From Diprion similis (lineage: Eukaryota > Arthropoda > Insecta > Hymenoptera > Diprionidae): 64,000 nt of DNA. The notes under the pieces were generated by a model. It was given only the letters and a program-made list of their open reading frames with translations. It was not told the DNA's origin and did no database searches. The stretch lies in contig NC_060107.1 of the NCBI RefSeq assembly GCF_021155765.1, positions 5,752,501-5,816,500 of the forward strand, read 5' to 3'. Shown here piece after piece: positions 1-12,117 of this stretch (position 1 is the first letter of the stretch; the number at the start of each line of letters is the position of its first letter). A program made the translations under genes and the position numbers.

Positions 1-3000
1 ATGAAAAAGAGCGTAGGACCAACAGCAGAGAAATGAGGACGAAAATGAGCAGTTTTTTGGCTGTAACTTTGCAAGCGCTGCTCGCAGCGTATTGGGACTG
101 CGCTTAATCGATTCCTCTCGCAAAATTACGTCGGAATAGTGCCTGACAGAATTAATTGCAGCACTTTCCAAAGTCGTTGAAATTTTCGCCAAAAATCCAA
201 AGGCGTTAGCCTTAGTTTTTTTCTCATTTCGAAAGCCGAAAATTTTTTGATTCGGAATCGATTTGTATGACCCTTTCCGGAGTAAACCGACCCCCAGGAA
301 CTCAAAAAACACATGTAAAAAAGCGTAGGACCAACAGCAGAGAAATGAGGACGAAAATGAGCAGTTTTTTGGCTGTAACTTTGCAGGCGTTGCTCGCAGC
401 GTATTGGGACTGCGCTTAATCGATTCCTCTCGCAAAATTACGTCGGAATAGTGCCTGACAGAATTAATTGCAGCACTTTTCAAAGTCGTTGAAATTTTCG
501 CCAAAAATCCAAAGGGGTTAGCCTTAGTTTTTTTCTCATTTCCGGAGCCGAAAATTTTTCGATTCGGAATCGATTTGTATGACCCTTTCCGGAGTAAACC
601 GACCCCCAGGAACTCAAAAAACACATGTAAAAAAGCGTAGGACCAACAGCAGAGAAATGAGGACGAAAATGAGCAGTTTCTTGGCTGTAACTTTGCAAGC
701 GTTGCTCGCAGCATATTGGGACTGCGCTTAATCGATTCCTCTCGCAAAATTACGTCGGAATAGTGCCTGACAGAAATAATTGCAGCACTTTTCAAAGTCG
801 TTGCAATTTTCGCCAAAAATCCAAAGGGGTTAGCCTTAGTTTTTTTCTAATTTCTGGAGCCGAAAATTTTCCGATTCGGAATCGATTTGTATGACCCTCC
901 CCGGAGTAAATCGACCCCCAGGAACTCAGAAAACACATGAAAAAGAGCGTAGGACCAACAGCAGAGAAATGAGGACGAAAATGAGCAGTTTTTTGGCTGT
1001 AACTTTGCAAGCGCTGCTCGCAGCGTATTGGGACTGCGCTTAATCGATTCCTCTCGCAAAATTACGTCGGAATAGTGCCTGACAGAATTAATTGCAGCAC
1101 TTTCCAAAGTCGTTGAAATTTTCGCCAAAAATCCAAAGGCGTTAGCCTTAGTTTTTTTCTCATTTCGAAAGCCGAAAATTTTTTGATTCGGAATCGATTT
1201 GTATGACCCTTTTCGGAGTAAACCGACCCCCAGGAACTCAAAAAACACATGTAAAAAAGCGTAGGACCAACAGCAGAGAAATGAGGACGAAAATGAGCAG
1301 TTTTTTGGCTGTAACTTTGCAAGCGTTGCTCGCAGCGTATTGGGACTGCGCTTAATCGATTCCTCTCGCAAAATTACGTCGGAATAGTGCCTGACAGAAT
1401 TAATTGCAGCACTTTCCAAAGTCGTTGAAATTTTCGCCAAAAATCCAAAGGCGTTAGCCTTAGTTTTTTTCTCATTTCGAAAGCCGAAAATTTTTTGATT
1501 CGGAATCGATTTGTATGACCCTTTCCGGAGTAAACCGACCCCCAGGAACTCAAAAAACACATGTAAAAAAGCGTAGGACCAACAGCAGAGAAATGAGGAC
1601 GAAAATGAGCAGTTTTTTGGCTGTAACTTTGCAGGCGTTGCTCGCAGCGTATTGGGACTGCGCTTAATCGATTCCTCTCGCAAAATTACGTCGGAATAGT
1701 GCCTGACAGAATTAATTGCAGCACTTTTCAAAGTCGTTGAAATTTTCGCCAAAAATCCAAAGGCGTTAGCCTTAGTTTTTTTCTCATTTCCGAAGCCGAA
1801 AATTTTTCGATTCGGAATCGATTTGTATGACCCTCTCCGGAGTAAATCGACCCCCAGGAACTCGAAAAACACATGAAAAAGAGCGTAGGACCAACAGTAG
1901 AGAAATGAGGACGAAAATGAGCAGTTTTTTGGCTGTAACTTTGCAGGCGTTGCTCGCAGCGTATTGGGACTGCGCTTAATCGATTCCTCTCGCAAAATTA
2001 CGTCGGAATAGTGCCTGACAGAATTAATTGCAGCACTTTTCAAAGTCGTTGAAATTTTCGCCAAAAATCCAAAGGGGTTAGCCTTAGTTTTTTTCTTATC
2101 TCCGGAGCCGAAAATTTTTCGATTCGGAATCGATTTGTATGACCCTTTCCGGAGTAAACCGACCCCCAGGAACTCAGAAAACACATGAAAAAGAGCGTAG
2201 GACCAACAGCAGAGAAATGAGGACGAAAATGAGCAGTTTTTTGGCTGTAACTTTGCAAGCGCTGCTCGCAGCGTATTGGGACTGCGCTCAATCGATTCCT
2301 CTCGCAAAATTACGTCGGAATAGTGCCTGACAGAATGAATTGCAGCACTTTTCAAAGTCGTTGAAATTTTCGCCAAAAATCCAAAGGGGTTAGCCTTAGT
2401 TTTTTTCTCATTTCCGAAGCCGAAAATTTTTCGATTCGGAATCGATTTGTATGCCCCTCTCCGGAGTAAATCGACCCCCAGGAACTCGAAAAACACAGGA
2501 AAAAGAGCGTAGGACCAACAGCAGAGAAATGAGGACGAAAATGAGCAGTTTTTTGGCTGTAACTTTGCAGGCGTTGCTCGCAGCGTATTGGGACTGCGCT
2601 TAATCGATTCCTCTCGCAAAATTACGTCGGAATAGTGCCTGACAGAATTAATTGCAGCACTTTTCAAAGTCGTTGAAATTTTCGCCAAAAATCCAAAGGG
2701 GTTAGCCTTAGTTTTTTTCTTATTTCCGGAGCCGAAAATTTTTCGATTCGGAATCGATTTGTATGACCCTTTCCGGAGTAAACCGACCCCCAGGAACTCA
2801 GAAAACACATGAAAAAGAGCGTAGGACCAACAGCAGAGAAATGAGGACGAAAATGAGCAGTTTTTTGGCTGTAACTTTGCAAGCGCTGCTCGCAGCGTAT
2901 TGGGACTGCGCTTAATCGATTCCTCTCGCAAAATTACGTCGGAATAGTGCCTGACAGAATGAATTGCAGCACTTTTCAAAGTCGTTGAAATTTTCGCCAA

Positions 3001-5195
3001 AAATCCAAAGGGGTTAGCCTTAGTTTTTTTCTCATTTCCGAAGCCGAAAATTTTTCGATTCGGAATCGATTTGTATGCCCCTCTCCGGAGTAAATCGACC
3101 CCCAGGAACTCGAAAAACACATGAAAAAGAGCGTAGGACCAACAGCAGAGAAATGAGGACGAAAATGAGCAGTTTTTTGGCTGTAACTTTGCAGGCGTTG
3201 CTCGCAGCGTATTGGGACTGCGCTTAATCGATTCCTCTCGCAAAATTACGTCGGAATAGTGCCTGACAGAATTAATTGCAGCACTTTTCAAAGTCGTTGA
3301 AATTTTCGCCAAAAATCCAAAGGGGTTAGCCTTAGTTTTTTTCTCATTTCCGGAGCCGAAAATTTTTCGATATGGAATCGATTTGTATGACCCTTTCCGG
3401 AGTAAACCGACCCCCAGGAACTCAAAAAACACATGTAAAAAAGCGTAGGACCAACAGCAGAGAAATGAGGACGAAAATGAGCAGTTTCTTGGCTGTAACT
3501 TTGCAAGCGTTGCTCGCAGCATATTGGGACTGCGCTTAATCGATTCCTCTCGCAAAATTACGTCGGAATAGTGCCTGACAGAAATAATTGCAGCACTTTT
3601 CAAAGTCGTTGCAATTTCCGCCAAAAATCCAAAGGGGTTAGCCTTAGTTTTTTTCTAATTTCTGGAGCCGAAAATTTTCCGATTCGGAATCGATTTGTAT
3701 GACCCTCCCCGGAGTAAATCGACCCCCAGGAACTCAGAAAACACATGAAAAAGAGCGTAGGACCAACAGCAGAGAAATGAGGACGAAAATGAGCAGTTTT
3801 TTGGCTGTAACTTTGCAAGCGCTGCTCGCAGCGTATTGGGACTGCGCTTAATCGATTCCTCTCGCAAAATTACGTCGGAATAGTGCCTGACAGAATTAAT
3901 TGCAGCACTTTTCAAAGTCGTTGAAATTTTCGCCAAAAATCCAAAGGGGTTAGCCTTAGTTTTTTTCTCATTTCCGAAGCCGAAAATTTTTCGATTCGGA
4001 ATCGATTTGTATGACCCTCTCCGGAGTAAATCGACCCCCAGGAACTCGAAAAACACATGAAAAAGAGCGTAGGACCAACAGCAGAGAAATGAGGACGAAA
4101 ATGAGCAGTTTTTTGGCTGTAACTTTGCAGGCGTTGCTCGCAGCGTATTGGGACTGCGCCTAATCGATTCCTCTCGCAAAATGACGTCGGAATAGTGCCT
4201 GACAGAATTAATTGCAGCACTTTTCAAAGTCGTTGAAATTTTCGCCAAAAATCCAAAGGGGTTAGCCTTAGTTTTTTTCTCATTTCCGGAGCCGAAAATT
4301 TTTCGATTCGGAATCGATTTGTATGACCCTTTCCGGAGTAAACCGACCCCCAGGAACTCAAAAAACACATGTAAAAAAGCGTAGGACCAACAGCAGAGAA
4401 ATGAGGACGAAAATGAGCAGTTTTTTGGCTGTAACTTTGCAAGCGTTGCTCGCAGCGTATTGGGACTGCGCTTAATCGATTCCTCTCGCAAAATTACGTC
4501 GGATTAGTGCCTGACAGAAATAATTGCAGCACTTTTCAAAGTCGTTGCAATTTTCGCCAAAAATCCAAAGGGGTTAGCCTTAGTTTTTTTCTCATTTCCG
4601 AAGCTGAAAATTTTTCGATTCGGAATTGATTTGTATGACCCTTTCCGGAGTAAATCGACCCCCAGGAACTCGAAAAACACATGAAAAAGAGCGTAGGACC
4701 AACAGCAGAGAAATGAGGACGAAAATGAGCAGTTTTTTGGCTGTAACTTTGCAGGCGTTGCTCGCAGCGTATTGGGACTGCGCTTAATCGATTTCTCTCG
4801 CAAAATTACGTCGGAATAGTGCCTGACAGAATTAATTGCAGCACTTTTCAAAGTCGTTGAAATTTTCGCCAAAAAGCCAAAGGGGTTAGCCTTAGTTTTT
4901 TTCTCATTTCGAAAGCCGAAAATTTTTCGATTCGGAATCGATTTGTATGACCCTCTCCGGAGTAAATCGACCCCCAGGAACTCGAAAAACACATGAAAAA
5001 GAGCGTAGGACCAACAGCAGAGAAACGAGGACGAAAATGAGCAGTTTTTTGGCTGTAACTTTGCAGGCGTTGCACGCAGCGTATTGGGACTGCGCTCAAC
5101 CGATTTTCCTTGCAGAATTACGCCGATATAGTTCACCACAGAATTGCTTGCCGCATTTTTTAAAATCGTCGAAAGATTGATAAAAAATTTCAAGG
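1..5195. repeat. 312-bp tandem satellite array, 16 full units plus a decaying partial unit
   Basis: The motif beginning at base 1 recurs at 313, 625, 937 and so on every 312 bases to 4993, so 16 full monomers are visible and the array probably continues left of the window. Copies are near-identical over most of the array. The seventeenth copy matches well to about 5100, then decays and is lost near 5195, as expected at an array edge. Variants are shared between non-adjacent copies: the 625 and 3433 copies share a cagtttcttgg variant and a gcatattggg variant, and the 2185-2808 block is almost identical to 2809-3432. Because 312 is divisible by 3, one minus frame and others stay open across several units and give artefactual long open frames. 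I see no coding function. Satellite identity is certain; its family and chromosomal role are unknown. Confidence 0.97.
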
Positions 5196-5782
5196 TTTTG
5201 GGTAGGCCTGAAGTCGATGAGCTAATAATCTTCGTCTTAGAGTAGATCCTACTGATCCTTACTAGACTCATCGGATCCTCAGGAGTGCGAAAAGAGAGCT
5301 AGAACAGCGACCGATTAACAGTTGAGGAAATAAAAAAAAAAAAATATGAAAACAATAAGTCTTTATTCATTCAATACAGGTTATCATAAATCGCATCCTG
5401 CAGACGCGCGTTGCACCTTTCCGCAGGTCGAAACTTAAGTTATATTCAAAAACTATCATAACAACTGTCTAATATAGTAATTTTCATATACTGTCCAGGC
5501 CAATGAATACTGTACACCTATTTCCACACGTAACAATCAGATTTTTTACTTAGTGGTTATTTAATCGAATTTTCGCAGTCCTCTTTGACCATCACTTTAA
5601 TTTTATCTTTCAGCTTGGTAAATTACTGCACCCTGACACCCGTTCACTTGTACTACATTCAAGGCGTATTCAATAAACTCAAGTTTTGGGCTCAGAATAT
5701 GTGAATTGTCTTCACCACCTTCTCGTGAACTCGTCGCAAACTTCATGTATTTCTGTATCTATTTCGGCCGTAACTTCCGATC
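5196..5782. other. gap between satellite edge and stray monomer
   Basis: No convincing gene is visible. There is an A-rich stretch near 5333-5345. The tttatt at about 5360 would read as AATAAA on the minus strand, so this could be the 3' end of an unseen minus-strand transcript, but no coding frame supports it. Confidence 0.4.
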
Positions 5783-6005
5783 AGTTGTTCATGGGGTAAA
5801 CTTTGCTTCCTTTGCCATTTTCCAAGACCAAACGGACCTTTAGAAATGAAAAATAGACATGTAGAACGGCGAGGGACCAACAGCTATAAGGAATACTAAG
5901 AAATTTCCATGTTTTCCGACTGTCACTCTTGATACGTCGCTCTCCGCGTATTGGGTAGAGCATTGCTATAAGCTTAATGAGTAGCTGTTCCATGCAACGC
6001 ATTGA
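5783..6005. repeat. diverged, isolated monomer related to the 312-bp satellite
   Basis: This segment aligns collinearly with the satellite unit. Shared landmarks in order are gggaccaacag against ggaccaacag, a block ending in gtattgggta against gtattgggac, and in minus-strand translation the pattern PIR-x-x-R followed by SRKT, then CWSLAVLH, against PIR-C-x-Q-R, SQKT and the corresponding block. It lies about 0.6 kb beyond the array edge and is far more diverged than any array copy. It looks like an old, stranded monomer, or the remnant of a longer element from which the satellite arose. Confidence 0.7.
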
Positions 6006-7065
6006 AACGAGTTAAGTATTGATATGTTTGTTTATTATTGTTTATTGTTTAGATGAAAGGCCCTGACCACACCGCAATATTTTCAGTATGGACTATGCGG
6101 TAATAAACGTAGGAAAAGGCATCTTAATCCTCCGTGTGTACACGATATTTTTCGAGATGCGGTGTGTACATTGGCTCTTTTAGTGAATTTAACATACAGT
6201 CAGGTTTCCAAGAAATCTTTAAAAAATCCGAATTACTTTTCGAAGTGATTGCTATATGGCCCAGAAGTTGCCACAGTCAAAAGTCTAACACCATTCTGAA
6301 TAATAATTAAATTTGAAAGCGGGAAATTTGAGTTTGAAATTTCAACTATGCCTTTGAAGACTCAGTGCAGACGCGGAGGGTTCATTATGCACGATCGCAC
6401 GATTCTGGAATAATGAGAATGAATGAGATTATTTTTTTACTTCGAAAAACTGCTACCGTTTCATGCGATTTCCTTCTCGCTTCTACATTTTTCCGCTTGT
6501 TCACATTTTCAATTAACAATTTTATATTTCACATCTCTTAGCATAAACACGCAACTGAGAACCACTGATTCAACCACGTAGTTGACGTAGATATCAGACT
6601 AGTGGCATCTTGCCGTTACGTTGCTAACCCTGTTTCATTAGGGTCTTTTTACCGCCGACGATGTAGCGGTGCCGCGTCGATTTGACGCCCGTGAAAATCC
6701 AGCCTGACTGTTAAAAACTCGTTCAGTCGAGCGTGTAGATATCGTTTGCATCGACAAAGCCAAATGTTAGCGAGCGTAAATCTTAACCTCAAATTAATCC
6801 GTGAATTTTGCGCTGATGTTCACACCATTCGTGCAAATGTTACACATACGTTGCATGACGCCATGCATAACTGCATGTGAGATGTCATCGAAGAAACAGG
6901 ATGGACAAAACAAAATTATTTTAACAAATGATTAATATATGTTTAATTTATTTATTTAATACTTATTATTGCACGGGTTCAGAATTGACACAGTAGTGGA
7001 TTAATATTTTTTTAAACTTGTTAAACTCAGCACGTCGTATAATATTCATAATTTGCTGTATCAAC
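6006..7065. other. intergenic region upstream of the TREX1-like gene
   Basis: About 1 kb of AT-rich sequence with no convincing open frame. It should contain the promoter and 5' UTR of the exonuclease gene, but I see no clear core promoter. Confidence 0.4.
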
Positions 7066-8289
7066 ATGAGTGAAACACAATCAAAAACTGACTTGGAATC
7101 TATTGTTAAGATTCAGACTTTTGTATTTTTTGATTTGGAGACAACAGGTCTCATTCACGGCTCTAGTATGCCCAAAATAACCGAAATATCATTAGTTGCA
7201 ACGTCGAGAGATTCCTTATTCAGCAGGGACCACAGGTTGCCCAGAGTTTTGCACAAGCTCCTGATTCCAGTGCAACCGATGCGACTCATTCCATTGATAG
7301 TTTCTGAAAAAACAGGTGATTACACAGCACACACGTTTGTTATCATCTAACGTGACTCCCTTAAATTGTAATGAAAAATTACAGAAATACTAAATGATTC
7401 TCTTAACTCTAGGTCTCTACAACGATTTATTGGAACATGAGAAGCCGTTTGATCATCATACATTCGACTTATTGAACTCTTTTATCAGCAGACTGCATCC
7501 TCCGATGTGTTTTGTGGCTCACAATGGAAAGAGATTTGATTACCCGATTATTTTGTCTGAGTTGAATCGCATCGGAAGGGTAATTCACCATGATTAATTT
7601 TCATATTGATGAACGTTTTATGCACATCAACACCTCAGTATTCAATGACCTGTTGTTTTCATTTTCACAGACTTTACCCGAGAATATTTTATGCATTGAT
7701 TCGTTAGATGCATTTAGACATTTCTTTAGGCATGGTCATTCTGACGAAAGTAAAAAACCTGTTGCTCTGTCAGTTATATCCAAGGATGAGAGCACGACAT
7801 TCTTTGATGACGGAATCGACGCAAAACTTTCTGCAGCCCTTGATACATATACAGTCACTTCAACATCATTAGGAAACGTAAGAGATCTTAAAATAATCAA
7901 ACTAATCATTTGATCAGATATTTAGGAAATATCTGATGTAAATAGCATTTTAACAAGTTTTTCTTTTCGTACAGTCAATGCAAAAATTAAATGAGACAAC
8001 ACCAACTCATCAGAAGAGCAGTCCAATGAATATCAAACCCCGTAAGCTATTCAAGAGAGAATATGGATCACCAGCTAAAAAACGATTAGAATTTACCTAT
8101 GGTGCACCTGCTAATTTCAAATTGGAAACACTGTACAGGCACTTCATGGGTGCTGATCCACTCAATTCTCACTCCGCAGAGGATGATTGTTTATCGCTGC
8201 TTAGTTGCGTACTGAAAATCGGTGTTTCGTTCGTTTCTTGGGCAGACCGCAATGCTGGTCCATTAATTCGATGTGCAATAAAAAAGTAG
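7066..8289 (+). CDS. TREX1: TREX1-like DEDDh 3'-5' exonuclease
   Basis: Four exons join in phase: 7066-7315, 7413-7579, 7671-7877 and 7975-8289, giving 312 residues, close to mammalian TREX1 (314). The three exonuclease motifs are all present: Exo I FDLETTG (D23, E25), Exo II AHNGKRFDYPI (D126) and Exo III HSAEDD (H274, D279), so all four acidic metal ligands and the general-base histidine are kept. The family removes nucleotides from DNA 3' ends, and in mammals it clears cytosolic DNA and so restrains cGAS. No C-terminal hydrophobic anchor of the mammalian TREX1 kind is visible, so the protein is probably soluble, nearer TREX2 in that respect. The ATG at 7066 is preferred over an upstream TTG in the same frame. 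AATAAA lies at 8363. TREX1-like is well supported; TREX1 against TREX2 orthology cannot be settled by eye. Confidence 0.93.
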
Positions 8290-9155
8290 TAAACTCCATC
8301 TTGTAGATGGAGTTTTATTGTGAGATCTCAGTACCAAAGAGATTTGTGAATGTTGCTATGAAAATAAATATAGCATGCTAGTTAGAGTTGTTGATGAATC
8401 ACAGTTGTCCAGAGCAAGAATTAATCATATGCAGATACAATGCATAGCGATTTTGCTCTAATAAGTTAAGTTGGGTTAAAAGAAAAATTTACGGTTCTTG
8501 CGAAAATGAATATATTCTTCATAATCAATGTTCTGTGATATGCAGTCTCCCATCGATTACGCTAATTTTTCTTACATTTTACCTATTTAAAATTGATATA
8601 TTTTTTAATCGAAACCATGTCATGTTTGGGTTTGCAAGAAAAAAAATCGCCAATCTATTTTGGCGTATATTACTTTACGCACATACAAAAACATCACATC
8701 TGATGAAACCAATATATATATATATATATAATGGAAAAAATATTTTACATATTCTAACTATAATGACAAATGATTAAAAGTACCTATTAAGTTACGATAG
8801 CTAAAACTTGTATTAAATATAAAATATTTATCAAATATGTGATTGGATAAAGGCTGAGCCCAATTTTAAAAAATTTGTCTTTTTATGGATAGAATTTTCT
8901 AAGTAGACTTAGTTTGTATAACTGTAAAAATTCATTTTAAAATAATATTATCACATGAATTCCTAATTTACAATTTTTTTCCGATAATGTAGAACATCTA
9001 AAACGTCTGCTGACATTTTTGCAACATCCGTACTTTTGTGTACAGCGACGAACATCTTTTTTTTAAGTTTACTGAACACTTGACCCTTCAGTCAAGCAAA
9101 GTCACCTATGCATAGACATCAAGAAAAATCCGCGGCATTATTTCATACTCCATGT
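8290..9155. other. convergent intergenic region between TREX1-like and cGLR genes
   Basis: This holds the 3' ends of two converging genes. AATAAA at 8363-8368 is a likely poly(A) signal for the plus-strand exonuclease. A short TA microsatellite lies near 8711-8730. No additional coding exon is apparent. Confidence 0.6.
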
Positions 9156-12117
9156 TCATTGAACTGCTGGATTCGTGGTTGGAATTCTCCAGAAGGTATC
9201 CCATATAAATGTCAAAAACCCTCTATTTTGAGGAGCTGGCGCTGGTGCGGGATTTAATCTTATTTCTGCCATTGCACCAGAAAGCATTAATGTTTTCAAC
9301 TTTATCACTTCGTCTCTGTTCACTGTAAAATCAGATACATCTCAAATTAGAAAGCGGAAGGTATTATTTATAGGCTGATATAAAAATATTCTTAGTATGA
9401 TTTGTAATAATTCCCTTTCTAGTCGAAATTTCTGTATGTTAGTGATCAAAATTTTGTATCTGCTCTTTCGATACTAAGAAGTTTTTCGACAATTTCAAAC
9501 TTACGTATGTATTCTGCAATAATGAACTCATTGATCTTAATTTTTTTGTCGATATCTTTGATGATATTATTCAATCTGTCTTTTATGTTTGACATTTCTT
9601 TCTGGCTAATGTTAACCAGCAGATTGTTTTTCGGATTCCAAAAATCGAGTATTTCACCTTTTTCAATTGCTTCTTGAAATTTTTTCAGCATCTGGAACAT
9701 ATATTAAGCTAAAGTAAATTTTTAATACATTTAAAATGGGCAGTCATAAGTAGGAATCACAAAATTACAACTGCAGGCATCACTAATTGTTGATACTGCA
9801 ATAAACAAATTGATGTACTTACATAGTAAAACGTACATGTGCATGTTAATCTTTGAAAATCGAAGCTATAATTTCGTTGCTCCAATTCCCGAAGGAATAA
9901 AGTTTTTATGTAATAACTTGCAATGCTCTTAAAGTTCTGGGTATCCCTCAGTTTCTAAATATAGAAGGACAAATTTGAGGATTTGAAATTTAGGTGTATT
10001 GAAAAATCATGTCTCTTAAGATAAAAAAGGAAAAATAATAAAAAATAAAAATAAAGTAATTTTTATAGCAATATTCAATAATCAGTACCTTCATTTGTCT
10101 GATGACTTGTTTGATACTGCCTTTAAGCAATTCCTGTTCTCTTTCATAGAAACTTGGCCTCCACAGTATATGATTATTGTGACACTGTTGTAACGGTTTC
10201 GATACGGCAAACCAATTCTTCTTCTGTAAATGCAAGGCCTTATTGCATAGCCGGTTTGAGAAATGTTTAATTTTGTATTACCGAAGTGTGACTCCTGAAC
10301 GGTGGAGGAGGTTCGATCATGAATTCAAGGACTGGAACGAGGTCCACATCTACGTTGTGTCCATTAGGTACGTCTATTTTCAGCGTCAGTGCTGGGCCAC
10401 TTTTTTTTTGACGCAGCTAAAATAATTGACGTGTAATTATTTTCCATTTTTCTGATTTTGTAAAAGCAGTCATTTTACTTACTATATATTGTTTTTTATC
10501 CACTGATAAAATGTGCTCATTGTTACGACTGGATGAAAATGATTGAAACGCCCTACTCACAACCGATTCGAACCACTGACGGAATTTGTTTTGATCAAGA
10601 CACATATTTGATTTGTCAAACCATTTGTCCATGACTCTGAAGAGAAAAAATAGTATATCAATAAAATTTGCGTGTAATGAAAACTGAATAAGTAAGCCAA
10701 AGTATATTATACAAGCAGTGATGGTTCTGTCGATGGTTTTCTTGGAAAATATCATGTACCTATTACTCAAAACCTAATAGAATATAGCTCGCAAAAGTTA
10801 GCTCAAACAGTGTTTGATTTCCTGAAAGCAAGGTAAGAAAGAAATTCCGAAAAACGCAAGTTAATAAAGTACAAGCACCAGAACTATGGTGTAAAAAATT
10901 TGTTTTACATTGCATAGGTCAAAAAATAAGAATCATAAGCATATCTGAGTTTCGACAACCATGATAACCCAGTATGAGCAAGATTATAAAACCCTATCGC
11001 AATATTGGCTGGGCTTTCAAGTAACCTGACTCACAACTTTCTATATCCTGCCTTAGGTAAACGGCTGCAAAATATCGTTTGAAAGAACTTTCATTCCAAA
11101 TTTGATCAATCTTCAAACGTGTATCATAATTATTACTAGCATGTGTTTCTTCATAATAGCTATTCACAAATTGCATCACTGTACCTAGCTAATAGGATGA
11201 AACCCCAACTTCAACCTTAAACAAAGCGTTTTATTATTCAGTTCGCTTATAATCAGATCAGGAGGAATTTGACTGAATAACGATTTTGGATATATTGTGA
11301 GTCTAAATGCATTTCACGATTATGGCTTCAGGCGCATATTTTTTGGCATTAGACTTTAATATTAACTCAGAATGTGGATAAAACTTACTTATACTCGTTC
11401 CATCTAACGTGTTTTCTTAGGTTTGTTAGAACGTCTGACTTTGCTTGAATTTTCACATATCCTGGTTTTTCGGCAGCTATTAAAATCTATCAAGCAAAAG
11501 AAGAAAACTTGATTGAAACAAAATTTTCCTAAAATATTTACAGATTTATTTTTCCATCGTATCCAAAAATTATTTCTCAATGAATAATTTTAAAACACAT
11601 TCGTACATGAGCGCGCGTCTATAAAAAGAGTGATCTTTTAATATACATCAACAAAAGCGTAATAAGAAACTTGATATCTGGGTTTCTTACATTCAAAGTC
11701 TTGTAGTCGATTGGTAGATTTATAACAATATTTAGATCGTACTCTTCCGGCTTGCCTACTTTAAGTCCTTCGTAGTAACTGCCCACATATGCAATCCTCC
11801 GATAACAGGCATTAAATAGTGGATCCTTTTCTTTCATAGTTTCAATGAACTTCTTCAAGACCTATATATCACAGTTAAAAATACTGATTTTCATTTTCAT
11901 TCGTTTATTTATTCATTTTTACCAACTATTATTTTGTATGTTCAACAAAGATAATTTGCGGAAATTTTTGTAAAGAGCACAATATAATAATACATACGTT
12001 TTCTAAATGTATACTGTATTTTTTCATTTCGTCATCTTTCAAAGTGATAAATTCTCTATTTATTTCATTGAAAATACGGTCTGATTTGAACCTTGGATCA
12101 GCAAGTACAGACGTCAT
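9156..12117 (-). CDS. cGLR: cGAS-like receptor (Mab-21/cGAS nucleotidyltransferase)
   Basis: Nine exons join in phase from ATG at 12117: 11998-12117, 11691-11861, 11389-11486, 10483-10636, 10282-10416, 10089-10223, 9823-9954, 9505-9691 and 9156-9322, giving 432 residues. The nucleotidyltransferase core shows GSYYEGLKVGKPEEYDLN (G67-S68, acidic pair E80 and D82) and a third acidic residue in VDVDLVP (D206), so the metal-binding triad is complete. The C-terminal Mab-21 half has WRPSF followed by the SYYIKTLFL block and an NNLL motif. This family makes cyclic dinucleotides that activate STING after nucleic-acid binding. The vertebrate cGAS zinc-thumb cysteine cluster, expected between WRPSF and the SYYIKT helix, is absent, as in insect cGLRs, so dsRNA or another ligand is more likely than DNA (inference). 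There is no N-terminal extension or signal peptide. It converges with the TREX1-like gene 867 bp away. Confidence 0.92.

Noticed and set aside
847-3624. 925-codon minus-strand open frame
   Set aside because: It is nine repeats of the 312-bp satellite read through because the unit is divisible by three. No start context, splice sites or domain.
1-5195. CRISPR array
   Set aside because: Repeats are 312 bp, contiguous and without unique spacers, in a eukaryotic genome.
11035-11178. 144-base cassette exon inside cGLR intron 3
   Set aside because: It is flanked by plausible splice sites and is a multiple of three, but entering it in the cGLR frame meets a stop after a few codons, while exon 11389-11486 joins exon 10483-10636 perfectly without it. 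It could at most be a poison exon.
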